A DNA stretch of 22,659 bases from positions 1 through 22,659 of the forward strand of contig CAZJYI010000168.1 of the NCBI GenBank assembly GCA_964550025.1, in the 5' to 3' direction. Positions 16,101 through 22,100 of the stretch are shown one piece after another. The notes below the pieces were generated by a model. The model was not told the origin of the DNA, did no database searches, and saw nothing but the letters and a program-made list of their open reading frames with translations. Every line of letters starts with the position of its first letter. The first letter of the stretch is position 1. Origin of the DNA: CAZJYI01 sp964550025. GTDB taxonomy: Bacteria; Verrucomicrobiota; Kiritimatiellia; UBA8416; CAYOBW01. The position numbers were made by a program, and so were the translations under genes.

Positions 16101-17552
16101 AACCTGGCCGAGGACTGGGCGGACGCGACCGCCTGCTTCACGACCACGGCGGCCGCTGTTTCGATCGACGACGTGGGAGTGGTCGAAGGGGACACCGGAA
16201 GCGTGAACGCGGTTTTCACCCTATCGTCGTCGGCCACGAGCCTGGTCGACGTGGCGGTGGACTACGTGACCTCGAACGGCACGGCCGTCGCGGGCGAGGA
16301 CTACACCGCGGCAAGCGGGACGGTGACGATCGCGGCCGGCCGGGTCGTTACCCAGCTCACCGTGCTGGTCACGGGCGACACGCGGCTCGAACACCCGCCG
16401 GAGACCTTCTTCCTGCACCTCTACAACCCGACGAACTGCACGATCGCGAAGTCCGAAGCGACCGGCACGATCGTGGATGACGACGCAGGCGGATACCTGG
16501 CGGCCTGGCGGGGACGGATGAAGATCACGGTGGCGGGTTACGACGGTGGCGAGACGCTGGAGAACTTCCCGCTGCTGGTGCGGCTGAGCGAGAGCATTCC
16601 GAAGTTCGACTACGATTCGTTCGCGTCGGACACGGGCGGCGATCTGCGTTTTGCGAACGGGGCGGGGACGGCGCTGCTGAATCACGAGATCGAGGAGTGG
16701 CACACGGGGGGAGAATCGTGCGTCTGGGTGCAGGTTCCCGAGCTCCCGCCGGGCGGCACGACGATTTGGGCGCACTGGGGCAACGCGGCGGAGACCATGC
16801 CGCCGGCCTACACGACGGACGGATCGACATGGTCGGACGGGCACGTGGCCGTCTGGCACCTTGCCGAACACAACGGACCGGGGAGTCTCACGGCGCCGGA
16901 CTCGGTGAACAGGCACCATGGCACGTTGCAGAACATGAATCCGTCGGTCAACTGGGTAGACGGCATGATCGCCAACGGGTTGAACTTCGACCCGGCCAAC
17001 GACGACCGGCGCGTCAACGTCTCGAGCCTGGGGGAGAACTGCGCGGATACGACGGTTTCGTTCTGGGCCAGGCCGACGGGCGGCGGCGACCGTTCGATCT
17101 TCCACACCAGGCAGTGGAACGCGGGGGACCTGCACTATTTCCTTATGAATAACGACCACATCCGGTTCGCGGTCAACGGCGCCGGTTTCAGCCCGGGCAA
17201 CAACGACTGCGACAGCGCGGTGGTTCTCACCGACAACCAGTGGGTGTACTGGACGGCGGTGTACAGCGTGGCGGGCCAGCGCCTCAGGATGTACAGGAAC
17301 GGTGTGCTGGATACGGACAGGCCGTTCAACGGGTCCGGGGAGATCCAGTACACGCATGGTCTCTACATCGGGGCGAACAACGCCGGGAACGGGCGCGAGA
17401 TGAACGGCCGCCTCGATGAGCTGCGGATCGGGAACGTCACACGCTCGGCCTCCTGGATCAAGGCCTGCTACGACAATCAGGTCCAGGGCTCGTCCTTCGT
17501 CGTGTACTCCGATGTAGTGACCCCGGCGGGAACGCTGTTGATCGTGAGGTAA
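7137..17552 (+). CDS. Giant exported multidomain protein (PATR-type beta-helix, PA14-like, Fn3-like pairs, LamG, Calx-beta, DUF2341)
   Basis: 3,471 residues. Sec signal peptide 1-34 (cut near SAGA|DT). Layout by eye: N-terminal beta-sandwich 35-173 joined to a half Fn3-like unit 174-239; beta-helix from 239 with a PA14-like insert 372-548; three long PATR-like repeats 685-1197; beta-helix cap region to about 1375; Fn3-like pair (types A and B) 1378-1580; LamG 1582-1797 (GYWSFDD, DEVYVYDRVLS); A/B pair 1798-1998; PA14-like 2000-2174; A/B pair 2175-2370; LamG-like 2392-2614 (ELWLAGEDIDGDG, EVLIYNRVLSDAEL); Calx-beta split by a PA14-like insert, 2618-2895; B unit 2902-3003; intact Calx-beta 3006-3116; DUF2341 then LamG 3122-3462. 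No enzyme active site, PEP-CTERM, T9SS tail, membrane anchor or autotransporter barrel is visible at the C-terminus (ends GTLLIVR). Likely a secreted or surface carbohydrate- or protein-binding protein; function not demonstrable. Confidence 0.9.
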   Translation: MRDTRSLCEFGGMRRGLGVLACAAVLSFAGSAGADTSLLSNVPEAINYEVIYELEIPNSANWNANPIPYTIDNAASTADGSFPRVAYYLELMTGTATQWVYVSMDTFTTDASLLGVPKTGSGAYFHHGITGPITNANILSNSGSITSGTGIDTINIEFWPSNYGGGNDYGVPGANGGTNALTWANTNYLGTVSTGLVDNAMLSNLLPGTTYHYRFYGTNSLTTNHGWSGDASFTTLSMGEWNGSADGVWGNADNWTGNNVPDSPGESARFAGAGAGNVDLNGGSYTVESIGLAGGDYVLMNSGGAATLTAGALTNSAGANTLSANVAVTGTAGVSGGTLTLDPADAFSAGGVTLSGGALVIEGDPPVAGTRMNVLTHRGYNINSDALHNLHNNGGLMATTPYGTTTLTDGPAGRGLDFNNDADFLDTGAISRTDNYMNLFVGYFVPRETGTHDFRIEQDDDVTSMWLDLDADGLFEAPGGYDTGENLRGTGNDWGTKTVTLTNGVRYLFAVTHREGGGGSGVDVNIRTPSMAAEATVKPSDPAQDGLWQVIAFGNVDASHLPITVTASSTLRSAGGQGGLTLGDVALSNGTLTATTSDPVATLALNNVHGSGGLSVRGNNLALATASSVGTLLAGNGGSVTGATITGTTLYDLEPVLTVHNSLAGDAELHAGDDDNNDGVITLLGTNTYTGLTRINRAVLRADDGVGLPTGSRLVFYQNNRDQTCILETKGAFTRDIGMGAGEVYWENRGGGGGFAARGGDLTIELEGGAFLMWPDARRGFNSVDSLQFGSRSADGMVEVKNDIMLDGSNRRIQTIDNRDTKTDVVRFSGEIFSGNSINWLRLHESSGNQFNPGDNFYSTLMEFTGTNTYAHQTVVEECTLYAVDGVGLPTDSLLRFDGNSDQRHAVLMSSGSLNRDIGQGDGEVYWSARGGFAARGGAFVVTLEGGARLDWGSTNTGFNHQRLQLGSIHADDVVEITNDIDLDDSERHIHVWNNTDTPADVAVLSGDITGGDTNTWLRKWETGVLWLRGANSYSHRTFLDEGVIRIDSTNNLSPNTCFVFDQNIRTEPCVLEAKGSITHWNIGPITEPGAFSWDYLHGGFAAYGGPLTVNLENGVQMDAADVNTGFDGHALMLGSWTADDVVDFQNDIVLNNTAHRFQAFDNPDSATDRTVYSGDITYSGWGDVEVGGDGTLEMPGATVIRNTRVYETATLAFNGAHTGLNEIFTQGYQSGGLGGTGTVTVAYRFDIRELGRLAPGCRGAGALAVTVHGGNGFRMYDRSVYEWELGPGGGDTVAVTGNLELRDGWTVKLLGDGGMPTASGEYTLFTYTANMATYADPLIDTSAMPAEWDASGARVVHDAVNKRVYLTGLFSTMDIANAAPSDLTSTSAQLNGLFSSSGQVTDVWAYWGETDGGADAGAWSNAAKVGTFTNAIDIGVSHAVAGLETNAQYYYTFRATNAAVDLWASPSESFNALGPPVVDNGGATDIAVGAAVLRGSFGDHNRGTVVLCWGRTDAGTGSVLDWEHAENIGVQSAETFAAGISGAYYPLTYYYRCFATNAYGYDWGEPVVAFTMDIKPHVHPNAPTGAIGYWSFDDASDVGRDDSGNGNHGRQVGDAAHGSAGISKGALTLDGSGDFLNCGAGIAVDRRDFSLSFWTRRDGTGEDYVIGHTSIGGNNNQLHVGFRNATTFTFAFWGDDQNYNNAGVVGDTANYHHWVCTFDAATRQQSIYLDGATTPVSTRTANSPLLGSGDFYIGTRLGDPAVNPCFDGLIDEVYVYDRVLSGDDAAMLHAATAAVQVVSVANAQSTQRRLDSAKINGTISITNAVYDVWAYWGPADGQTNAAAWASSVRLGSYTNVVATDVSHTIGGLTPASTGFYTFRLSNAVDSVWAMPSTNFPAVAVPMVDNDGGALVDVGRATLRGTLTAGHVADVTVYWGRSDGGMDPGSWDSAVQLDDTLQGAFATGVAIGYGFPYYYRCYATNAAGSDWADDTAVVVPVPPRDYFHAGLIGGHQAGNPDMGPNGGNLGVVLGPYGGRSSAEHWNDVIGNGNSTLIYTGEIYLGGGPCTFVESIDDRARLVIDGVTLFDNGAWNDTTHGTITRPAGWYDFDLRFSHGGGGYGPTQQDGWDASFGFGMDTQGRDVQTSSHFVFPEDPGDASLFRHYDPGTAGTIVEPVLINDTVSDLTTTSATLNATLQATGWVFDVWVHWGMSDGGTNAGAWDHHAPVGAYTNHDGAIDHALLGLADQADYFYTFQATNAQTNVWAFPSTPFQTLGGAVAVSNRAPDVGQDWAALNGELVAGGSADATIYWGLADGGQSHTAWANTNHVGTVLVGGFSNVVAVLAGGTYHYRCYVSNAFGQGWAPASTTFTALQAEVSLAMAVRREDLAFDPLAIGGCELWLAGEDIDGDGDMGDNPTNGAPVDTWADKSGYGRDATREGVDRTAYNANGPNGRAVVTFEDDYLSTAHNFDNLLDYTVVTVARYTGGDNQRVISSASRNWLFGFHNNGDERWHPSVWVINQGTANTNWHIHAGHINSDPDPKASFWKDGVRLLTDNTASGANNYMIGRLGLGGYRNNNEESRCEIAEVLIYNRVLSDAELDRIGFHLSWKYGLNMPYGDSYPVAVTETRGSFEVTATLSAAAISNVTVNFDFRTNALGYVEGIRGSVFLTNVLSNTALDLDNASYALSDSRVFTGNKANTVLAMTEAPEHNVIATGEIRNFDNFPSFDGNAEHFATVFSGTVIPRMTGRHAFRGQCDDLAWMYIDMAGEGVWDNSDRVFSGNSSGSKELVRGQPYNFIFMHREGTAGQNINWYVTEPGGGEERVSTTGQAGLWNHALPAATAGKDYTVSAAGVVIPAGSLSTNITLTPVDDLDQEDDEAVAVGIASLVNATNGYPDVVSDVLSSRDPKVTHGDGATGISGWAATLNGVLAMGDAAAVTLYWGKADGGTNHASWGATISVGVVSEDMPFPRDATGLSAGEVYFFRCYATNSSNLAEDWADATACFTTTAAAVSIDDVGVVEGDTGSVNAVFTLSSSATSLVDVAVDYVTSNGTAVAGEDYTAASGTVTIAAGRVVTQLTVLVTGDTRLEHPPETFFLHLYNPTNCTIAKSEATGTIVDDDAGGYLAAWRGRMKITVAGYDGGETLENFPLLVRLSESIPKFDYDSFASDTGGDLRFANGAGTALLNHEIEEWHTGGESCVWVQVPELPPGGTTIWAHWGNAAETMPPAYTTDGSTWSDGHVAVWHLAEHNGPGSLTAPDSVNRHHGTLQNMNPSVNWVDGMIANGLNFDPANDDRRVNVSSLGENCADTTVSFWARPTGGGDRSIFHTRQWNAGDLHYFLMNNDHIRFAVNGAGFSPGNNDCDSAVVLTDNQWVYWTAVYSVAGQRLRMYRNGVLDTDRPFNGSGEIQYTHGLYIGANNAGNGREMNGRLDELRIGNVTRSASWIKACYDNQVQGSSFVVYSDVVTPAGTLLIVR
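7852..10783 (+). repeat. Block duplicated in the second giant gene, copy 1
   Basis: This coding block aligns end to end with 19722-22659 at a nearly constant offset (11,870-11,876), with only small length differences. Around 8560-8710 versus 20430-20580 the DNA is about nine-tenths identical by eye, including runs of 25 or more identical bases, and most changes are at third codon positions. The window ends inside copy 2, so the right limit is unknown. Confidence 0.9.
9189..10728 (+). repeat. Three tandem long PATR-like repeats (protein level)
   Basis: Units start at 9189, 9732 and 10224 (181, 164 and about 168 residues). Each begins with a PATR-like GTNTY or GANSY motif, followed by a conserved body: LRADDGVGLP-type strand, a cysteine/LE.KG strand, G.GEVYW, RGGFAA.GG.LTV.LEGG, TGFN, LQLGS..ADDVV, NDI.LD.S.R.I, DN.DT..DV, SG.I. 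Canonical autotransporter-associated PATR repeats are only about 30 residues, so the body is a much longer repeat built around that motif. Confidence 0.8.
11268..14246 (+). repeat. Alternating Fn3-like units of two subtypes (A then B), three pairs
   Basis: A units (11268, 12529, 13659) contain DVWAYWG or DVWVHWG, DGG or a variant, and end YTF(R/Q)(A/L)(T/S)NA...VWA.PS..F. B units (11562, 12838, 13957) begin with (V/A)V(D/S)N..., contain (L/V/I).WG..D.G and end Y(Y/H)YRC(Y/F)(A/V)(T/S)NA.G..WA. The order is always A-B. Pairs are separated by a LamG domain (11880-12525) and a PA14-like domain (13134-13658). A lone B unit follows at 15840-16146. Confidence 0.75.
15096..15644 (+). other. PA14-like module nested inside a Calx-beta domain
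   Basis: The first half of a Calx-beta domain (GSFEVTATLSAAAISNVTVN, from 14988) is followed by about 183 residues with PA14-like features (ATVFSGTVIPRMTGRHAFRG, DDLAWMYIDMAGEGVWDN, YNFIFMHREGTAG). The second Calx-beta half then resumes with ATAGKDYTVSAAGVVIPAGS and runs to about 15822. The intact Calx-beta at 16153-16485 shows the uninterrupted order (VAVDYVTSNG directly before TAVAGEDYTAASGT). Confidence 0.8.
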
Positions 17553-17580
17553 CGGGGGGGGTGGGGCTTGGGTCTCGACG
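17553..17580. other. Short spacer after the giant gene
   Basis: G-rich spacer between the TAA at 17550-17552 and the palindrome element. There is no stem-loop with a T-run, so I see no classical terminator here; the adjacent palindrome may do that job. Confidence 0.4.
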
Positions 17581-17715
17581 TAGCGCGGAAATCGGTTCCG
17601 CGCGTGCGCATGGGGGAGAGAACGGATTTGAGAGGGATGGGGCGGAGGTCTTCTTCTTTACTCTCTCTCCCCGTTCGCTTCGTCATGCTCGCGCGTGTAT
17701 CGGATATCCGCGCTA
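17581..17715. repeat. Imperfect-palindrome element, copy 2
   Basis: The left end TAGCGCGGAAATCGGTTCCG contains GCGGAA-ATCGG-TTCCGC. The right end read inversely begins TAGCGCGGATATCCG. Inner GCATG, GGGGAGAG and CTCTCCCC segments mirror each other, as in copy 1 at 6877-7002. The two copies therefore bracket the giant gene on both sides. Confidence 0.65.
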
Positions 17716-17826
17716 CTGGGATTCGCGGAACGGACTTCCGCGCTACTGGGGACTCGCGGAACGGACTTGTGCGTCACTGGGGGTGCGGGATCGGATAGGT
17801 GCACCATAGGGGATTCGCGCGGTAGG
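17705..17826. repeat. 31-bp tandem repeat, about four decaying copies
   Basis: Units at 17705-17735 and 17736-17766 are 31 bases and differ at only a few positions. Units at about 17767-17796 and 17797-17826 are progressively diverged. Each good unit carries CGCTACTGGG and GCGGAACGGAC; across the unit boundary this makes the small palindrome GCGGAACGGACTTCCGC. The unit resembles the ends of the neighbouring palindrome element, suggesting growth by duplication of its right end. Confidence 0.75.
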
Positions 17827-17867
17827 GGTGTGTGCCATGAGGAATACGCGTGTTGCGAATAGGCGGA

Positions 17868-17886
17868 CGAAAATGTCCACTTTTCG
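17868..17886. repeat. Small inverted repeat CGAAAA-N7-TTTTCG
   Basis: Six-base perfect arms (17868-17873, 17881-17886) lie about 80-100 bp upstream of the -10 box of the second giant gene. It may be a remnant of a mobile-element end or a regulator site; this is undetermined. Confidence 0.45.
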
Positions 17887-17890
17887 GTTT

Positions 17891-17924
17891 CCTGCTACAT
17901 CTGTTAGTGAGCCTGCTCATCTGT
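17891..17924 (+). promoter_or_regulatory. Direct repeat spaced 21 bp, possible activator site
   Basis: CCTGCTACATCTGT (17891-17904) and CCTGCTCATCTGT (17912-17924) differ by one inserted base. Their starts are 21 bp apart, close to two helical turns, and they lie just upstream of the -35 box at 17951. This is the geometry expected of a two-site activator, but no regulator is known. Confidence 0.4.
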
Positions 17925-17950
17925 CGGCGAAAAAAAGCGGTATTTGATGA

Positions 17951-17979
17951 ATGACAAACTATTCCACAATGCGTATAAT
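17951..17979 (+). promoter_or_regulatory. Sigma70-type promoter of the second giant gene
   Basis: ATGACA (17951-17956, five of six matches) and TATAAT (17974-17979, exact) are separated by 17 bases within a locally AT-rich stretch. The expected start of transcription is near 17986, giving a leader of about 190 bases before the ATG at 18179. Confidence 0.75.
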
Positions 17980-18010
17980 ACAGGGTTAGGTTGGGATAGG
18001 GGTTTCTCTT

Positions 18011-18041
18011 GCCACACGAGTTGAGAAGGAATGCGTGTGGC
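18011..18041 (+). other. Leader hairpin GCCACACG / CGTGTGGC
   Basis: Perfect 8-bp arms (18011-18018 and 18034-18041) with a 15-base loop lie within the predicted untranslated leader of the second giant gene. There is no T-run, so it is not a terminator by itself. I do not recognise a riboswitch class in the leader. Confidence 0.5.
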
Positions 18042-18167
18042 CTTTGCATGTAATGCCTTATACTTGAACTTGTGTTCAGTTTTCGGCGGAAATCAGGCGT
18101 TTGAGCCGAGGGTGGAACGACGATTCCAGTTCGGACGATTTTCTTAACAGGAACCTACAAGAATACC

Positions 18168-18171
18168 GGAG
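18168..18171 (+). promoter_or_regulatory. Ribosome binding site deciding the start at 18179
   Basis: GGAG lies 7 bases before the ATG at 18179, and a signal peptide follows. The frame is open back to a TTG at 18101, but no Shine-Dalgarno precedes that codon. Confidence 0.6.
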
Positions 18172-18178
18172 TACTGCG

Positions 18179-19186
18179 ATGAAACGAGGAGACTGCAGTT
18201 CGGGGACAGGTATGACGTTGGCGGGGATGGCTTCAGGAAGACGGTGGGTGATACTCGCCTTCATGGCCTTGGGCTTGCTGTTTGCCGGTACGGCGGGTGC
18301 GGACCTGCCGTATGGCTGGTCGACCGTGGGGTGGGGTGACGGCGAGAATATTGCCGCGCATGACTCGGCAGGTACCATCAACGTCGGCTGTGACGGCTCG
18401 GACTTCTGGGGCAACAACGACCGGGGCGGCATGGCGTACAAGCAGTTCACCGGCGACTTCGACGTGTCCTGCCGGCTCGTCTCCCGCACCGGCTGGTCGG
18501 ACGGGTGGACGCGCGGCGGCATCATGGCGCGCAACACCCTGGTGAACAACTCCGAGAACGTGATGATCTACTGGCGCAACGGCAACCGGATCGACTACCA
18601 GCGGCGCACGACCGTCGGCGGCAACACCTCGCGCAACGACGGTCCCACCGACCGGACGATTCCCGACAAGTCGTGGATGCGCCTGACGCGCGTCGGCAAC
18701 ACCTTCCGGGCCTACCGTTCCGACGATGGGGTGATCTGGACCGAGGCGGCCGGCGTCCAGACAATCAGCATGAACGCGACCATCTACGTCGGGCTGGCCG
18801 TCTCCTCGCATAACGGCAACAACCTGTCGACCCATTCGTTCGACAACCTGAAGGGGTTCGGCCCGATCGACAATGCCGACGGGGCGACCGGCGTAGCCAT
18901 CACCAATGCAACGCTCAACGGCAACCTGGCCGAGACGAACGGAGCGACCCACGTTTGGGCCTACTGGGGCGAGTACGACGGGGGGGCGCTGAAGACGGAG
19001 CAGAGCAACGCGCTGGAGTATGCTTTCTACGACTTTGACGACACGACGTCCGCCACGTTGTCGGGAATCGACGACGGTTCCGCGAACGGATTGAACGGGG
19101 GGCTCTTTGCCATGGGAGCTTCCGCAACAAATCTCTGGCCCACGCAGGTCAGGGACAAGATGATCTGGACGGGCGAAGTCCACTAG
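18179..19186 (+). CDS. Second giant exported protein, 5' part up to an in-frame TAG
   Basis: 335 residues to the TAG. Signal peptide 1-41 (hydrophobic WVILAFMALGLLFAG, cut near AGA|DLP). Residues about 43-227 match the DUF1349-type concanavalin-like fold (DFWGNND, GDFDVSCRLV, GWTRGGIMARN, SWMRLTRVGNTFRAYRSDDG, YVGLAVSSHNGN, FDN). An A-type Fn3-like unit starts at about 229 (THVWAYWGEYDGG) and is interrupted at 270 by a PA14-like module in which the stop falls. In the giant protein upstream, the similar stretch reads TGEIYLGG, so the stop replaces what is Leu there; TTG to TAG is one base change. The frame continues open after the stop. Confidence 0.85.
   Translation: MKRGDCSSGTGMTLAGMASGRRWVILAFMALGLLFAGTAGADLPYGWSTVGWGDGENIAAHDSAGTINVGCDGSDFWGNNDRGGMAYKQFTGDFDVSCRLVSRTGWSDGWTRGGIMARNTLVNNSENVMIYWRNGNRIDYQRRTTVGGNTSRNDGPTDRTIPDKSWMRLTRVGNTFRAYRSDDGVIWTEAAGVQTISMNATIYVGLAVSSHNGNNLSTHSFDNLKGFGPIDNADGATGVAITNATLNGNLAETNGATHVWAYWGEYDGGALKTEQSNALEYAFYDFDDTTSATLSGIDDGSANGLNGGLFAMGASATNLWPTQVRDKMIWTGEVH
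19184..19186 (+). other. In-frame TAG interrupting the second giant gene
   Basis: The reading frame before and after this codon encodes one continuous PA14-like domain and no stop follows in that frame to the window end (over 1,150 codons). The other genes here stop with TGA or TAA, and the 3,471-codon giant gene contains no in-frame TAG, which argues against general reassignment of TAG. Confidence 0.85.
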
Positions 19187-22100
19187 GGCGCCAACAAGAG
19201 CGATACCTATTGCGAGATGTGGTGGGGTGCTCTGCGTGCGCCGGAGACCGGCTCCTACGAGTTCTACGTGCATGGCGACGATTTCGAGGTGCTCTGGATC
19301 GACACCAACCAGAACTGGGAATTCGAGGCCGACGCCGGGGAGCTCATCTCCGACAACACGCCGCCCGAAGGCTGGAATACGCCGCACACCGAGACCGTCA
19401 CTCTGACCGCCGGCGAGGTCTACGCGTTCGCCATCGCGCATGACGAGGGCGGCGGTGGTGACACCTTCACGTCCGAGGTCAAGAGTCCCAGCATGGGGTC
19501 GCGCGAACGCATCAATCCCAGCTCCGTGAACCAGGACGGCTGGTGGTTCATCCCTGCCTGGACCAATTCCGAGTATCTCGGCCAGCAGCCCGAAGGATCA
19601 CTCGCGACCAACCTGACGGCTCTGACCCAACTCACGCGCTATTTCTATAGATACTACGCCTCGAACAGTACCTGGGACGCCTGGGCGGGGAACACGGAGA
19701 TGTTCACGACGCTGAGCGGGTACTCGTGGGACGGGTCGGAAGACGACCTGTGGGCCACGGCCGGCAACTGGGCCGGCGGAAACGTGCCGAACACCGCGGG
19801 CGAGGAGGCCATGTTCGGCGGGGCCGGCCCCGGCAACGTGGACATCAACGGCAGCAGCTACACCGTCAACTACCTCGACATTACCGACGGCGACTACACG
19901 TTCATCAACTCGGGCGGGGCGGCCACCCTCACGGCCGGCTACCTGACGCACTCGGCCGGGGACAACACGTTCGCGGCCGCAGTGACCATTACCGGCAACA
20001 CGGAGGTTTCCGGCGGGACGCTGACGCTGGACCCGGTTGACGATTTCAGCACGGACTCGCTCACGCTCGGCGGCGGGACCCTGGAGCTCAAGGGCTCGGC
20101 GCCGGTGTTGAGCGCCCAGACCAACGTCCTGACGCACAAGGGGTATCACGTCAACAACGACGCGCTGCACAACCTGCACAACAACGGCGGGCTGATGGCC
20201 ACGACGCCGTACGGCACCACGACGTTGACGTCCGGCCCCTCTGGCCGGGGACTGGACTTCAACAACGACACCGACTTCCAGAACACGGGCGTCATCAATC
20301 AGAACGATAACTACATGAACCTGTTCATCGGCCACTTCGTGCCGCAGGCGACCGGCAGCTACGAGTTCCGGATTGAGCAGGACGACGACGTCTCCAGCCT
20401 GTGGCTGGACCTGGACGCGGATGGTCTGTTCGAGGCCCCCGGCGGATACGACACGGGTGAGAACCTTCGCGGCACGGGCAACGACTGGACCACCAAGACC
20501 GTCACCCTGACGAACGGTGTGCGTTACCTGTTCGCGGTGACGCATCGCGAGGGCGGCGGCGGTTCGGGCGTTGACGTCAATGTCAAGACGCCCTCCATGG
20601 GATCCGAGGCCACGATCAAGCCGAGCGATGCGGCGCAGGCGGGGCTGTGGCAGGTCGTGGAGTTCGGCAACAAGGACGTATCGAGTATTGATATGACCGT
20701 CACGGCCGATTCGACCCTCAGGTCCGGCAACGGACAGGGCGGCGTGTCGGTCGGCGACGTCACCCTGAGCGGCGGCACGCTGACGGTGGACGCCCTGGAT
20801 GGGAACGGAACGGTTGCGCTCAACAGTGCCGCCGGCAGCGGCAATCTGTCGGTCAGCGGCAACGGCTTGAGGCTCGACACCGCCTCGTCCGCCGGTTCGG
20901 TGGTCGTCGGGGACGGCGGCACGGTGACGGGGGCGACGGTCACGGTGTCCACACGGGTCGATATTGAGCGAAACGTGAGCATCCACAACGTGATCGCCGG
21001 CGGCGGGCAGGTCTTCATCGGCGAGGACGACAACTACGACGGCGTGGCCATCCTCACGGGCAACAGCACCTATTCGGGCGAGACGCGGATCATCCGCGGG
21101 GTTCTGCGGGCCGACGACGGGGTGGGGCTGTCGGCGAACAGCATGCTGCGCTTCTACCAGAACAATCGCGACCAGACCTGCATCCTGGAAACGAAAGGCA
21201 CCTTCACCCGGAACACGGGTAATGCCGCGGGCGAGGTACGCTGGGAGAACCGCGGCGGTGGCGGCGGATTCGCGGCCTACGGCGGCGACCTGACCGTCAA
21301 CCTTGAAGGCGGCGCGGACATGACGTGGAACGACTGGCAGACGGGATTCAACAACGTTGACTCCCTGCAGTTCGGTTCGCGCAATGCCGACAGCGTGGTC
21401 GATTTCCGGAACAACATCGTCCTGGACGGCAGCAACCGCCGGATTCAGACCATCGACAACCAGAACACGAAAACTGACATCATTCGCCTCTCCGGCAACA
21501 TTACCGCCGGCAATGCCGCCCGCTGGTTCCGCTTCCACGAGAGCTCCGGCAACCAGTTCAACCCGGGCGACAACCTGGAGAGCACGCTGGTCGAGCTGAC
21601 CGGGACGAACACATACCTGCACAACACGGTGGTCGAGGAGTGCACGATGTTCGCGATCGACGGCACGGGCCTGCCGGCGGCCAGCATGCTGCGCTTCGAG
21701 GGCAACAGCGACAACCGCCACGCGATCTTCATGTCCAACGGCAGCATGGCCCGCGACATCGGTGACGGTGCCGGGCTCGTGCGCTGGAACGGGCGCGGCG
21801 GCTTTGCGGCCAAAGGCGGGCCGTTCGCGGTCACGCTCGAGGGCGGCGCGCAGCTCAACTGGGGCGATGCCAACACCGGCTTCAACGGCCAGCGCCTGCA
21901 GCTCAACTCGGTTCACGCGGACAACGCGGTCGACATTACCAACCCGATCGACCTGAACAGCAGTGATCGGATCATCTACGTTTGGGACAACGAGGACACA
22001 AAGGACGACGTGGGGATTCTGTCCGGCAACATCATCGACACCGGCGGCACGTGGCTGTATAAGTTTCGGAAGGGTGTGCTGTGGCTTCGTGGCACAAACA

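Noticed and set aside
16153..17520. Genetic code change with TAG as a sense codon
   Set aside because: The 3,471-codon gene has no in-frame TAG, so general reassignment is not supported; only the single TAG at 19184 is anomalous.
17705..17826. CRISPR-like array
   Set aside because: The 31-bp units are directly adjacent without unique spacers, and no cas genes are present.
17774..18049. 91-codon minus-strand frame in the intergenic region
   Set aside because: It runs through the repeat array and the predicted promoter, has no recognisable domain and no convincing start signal.
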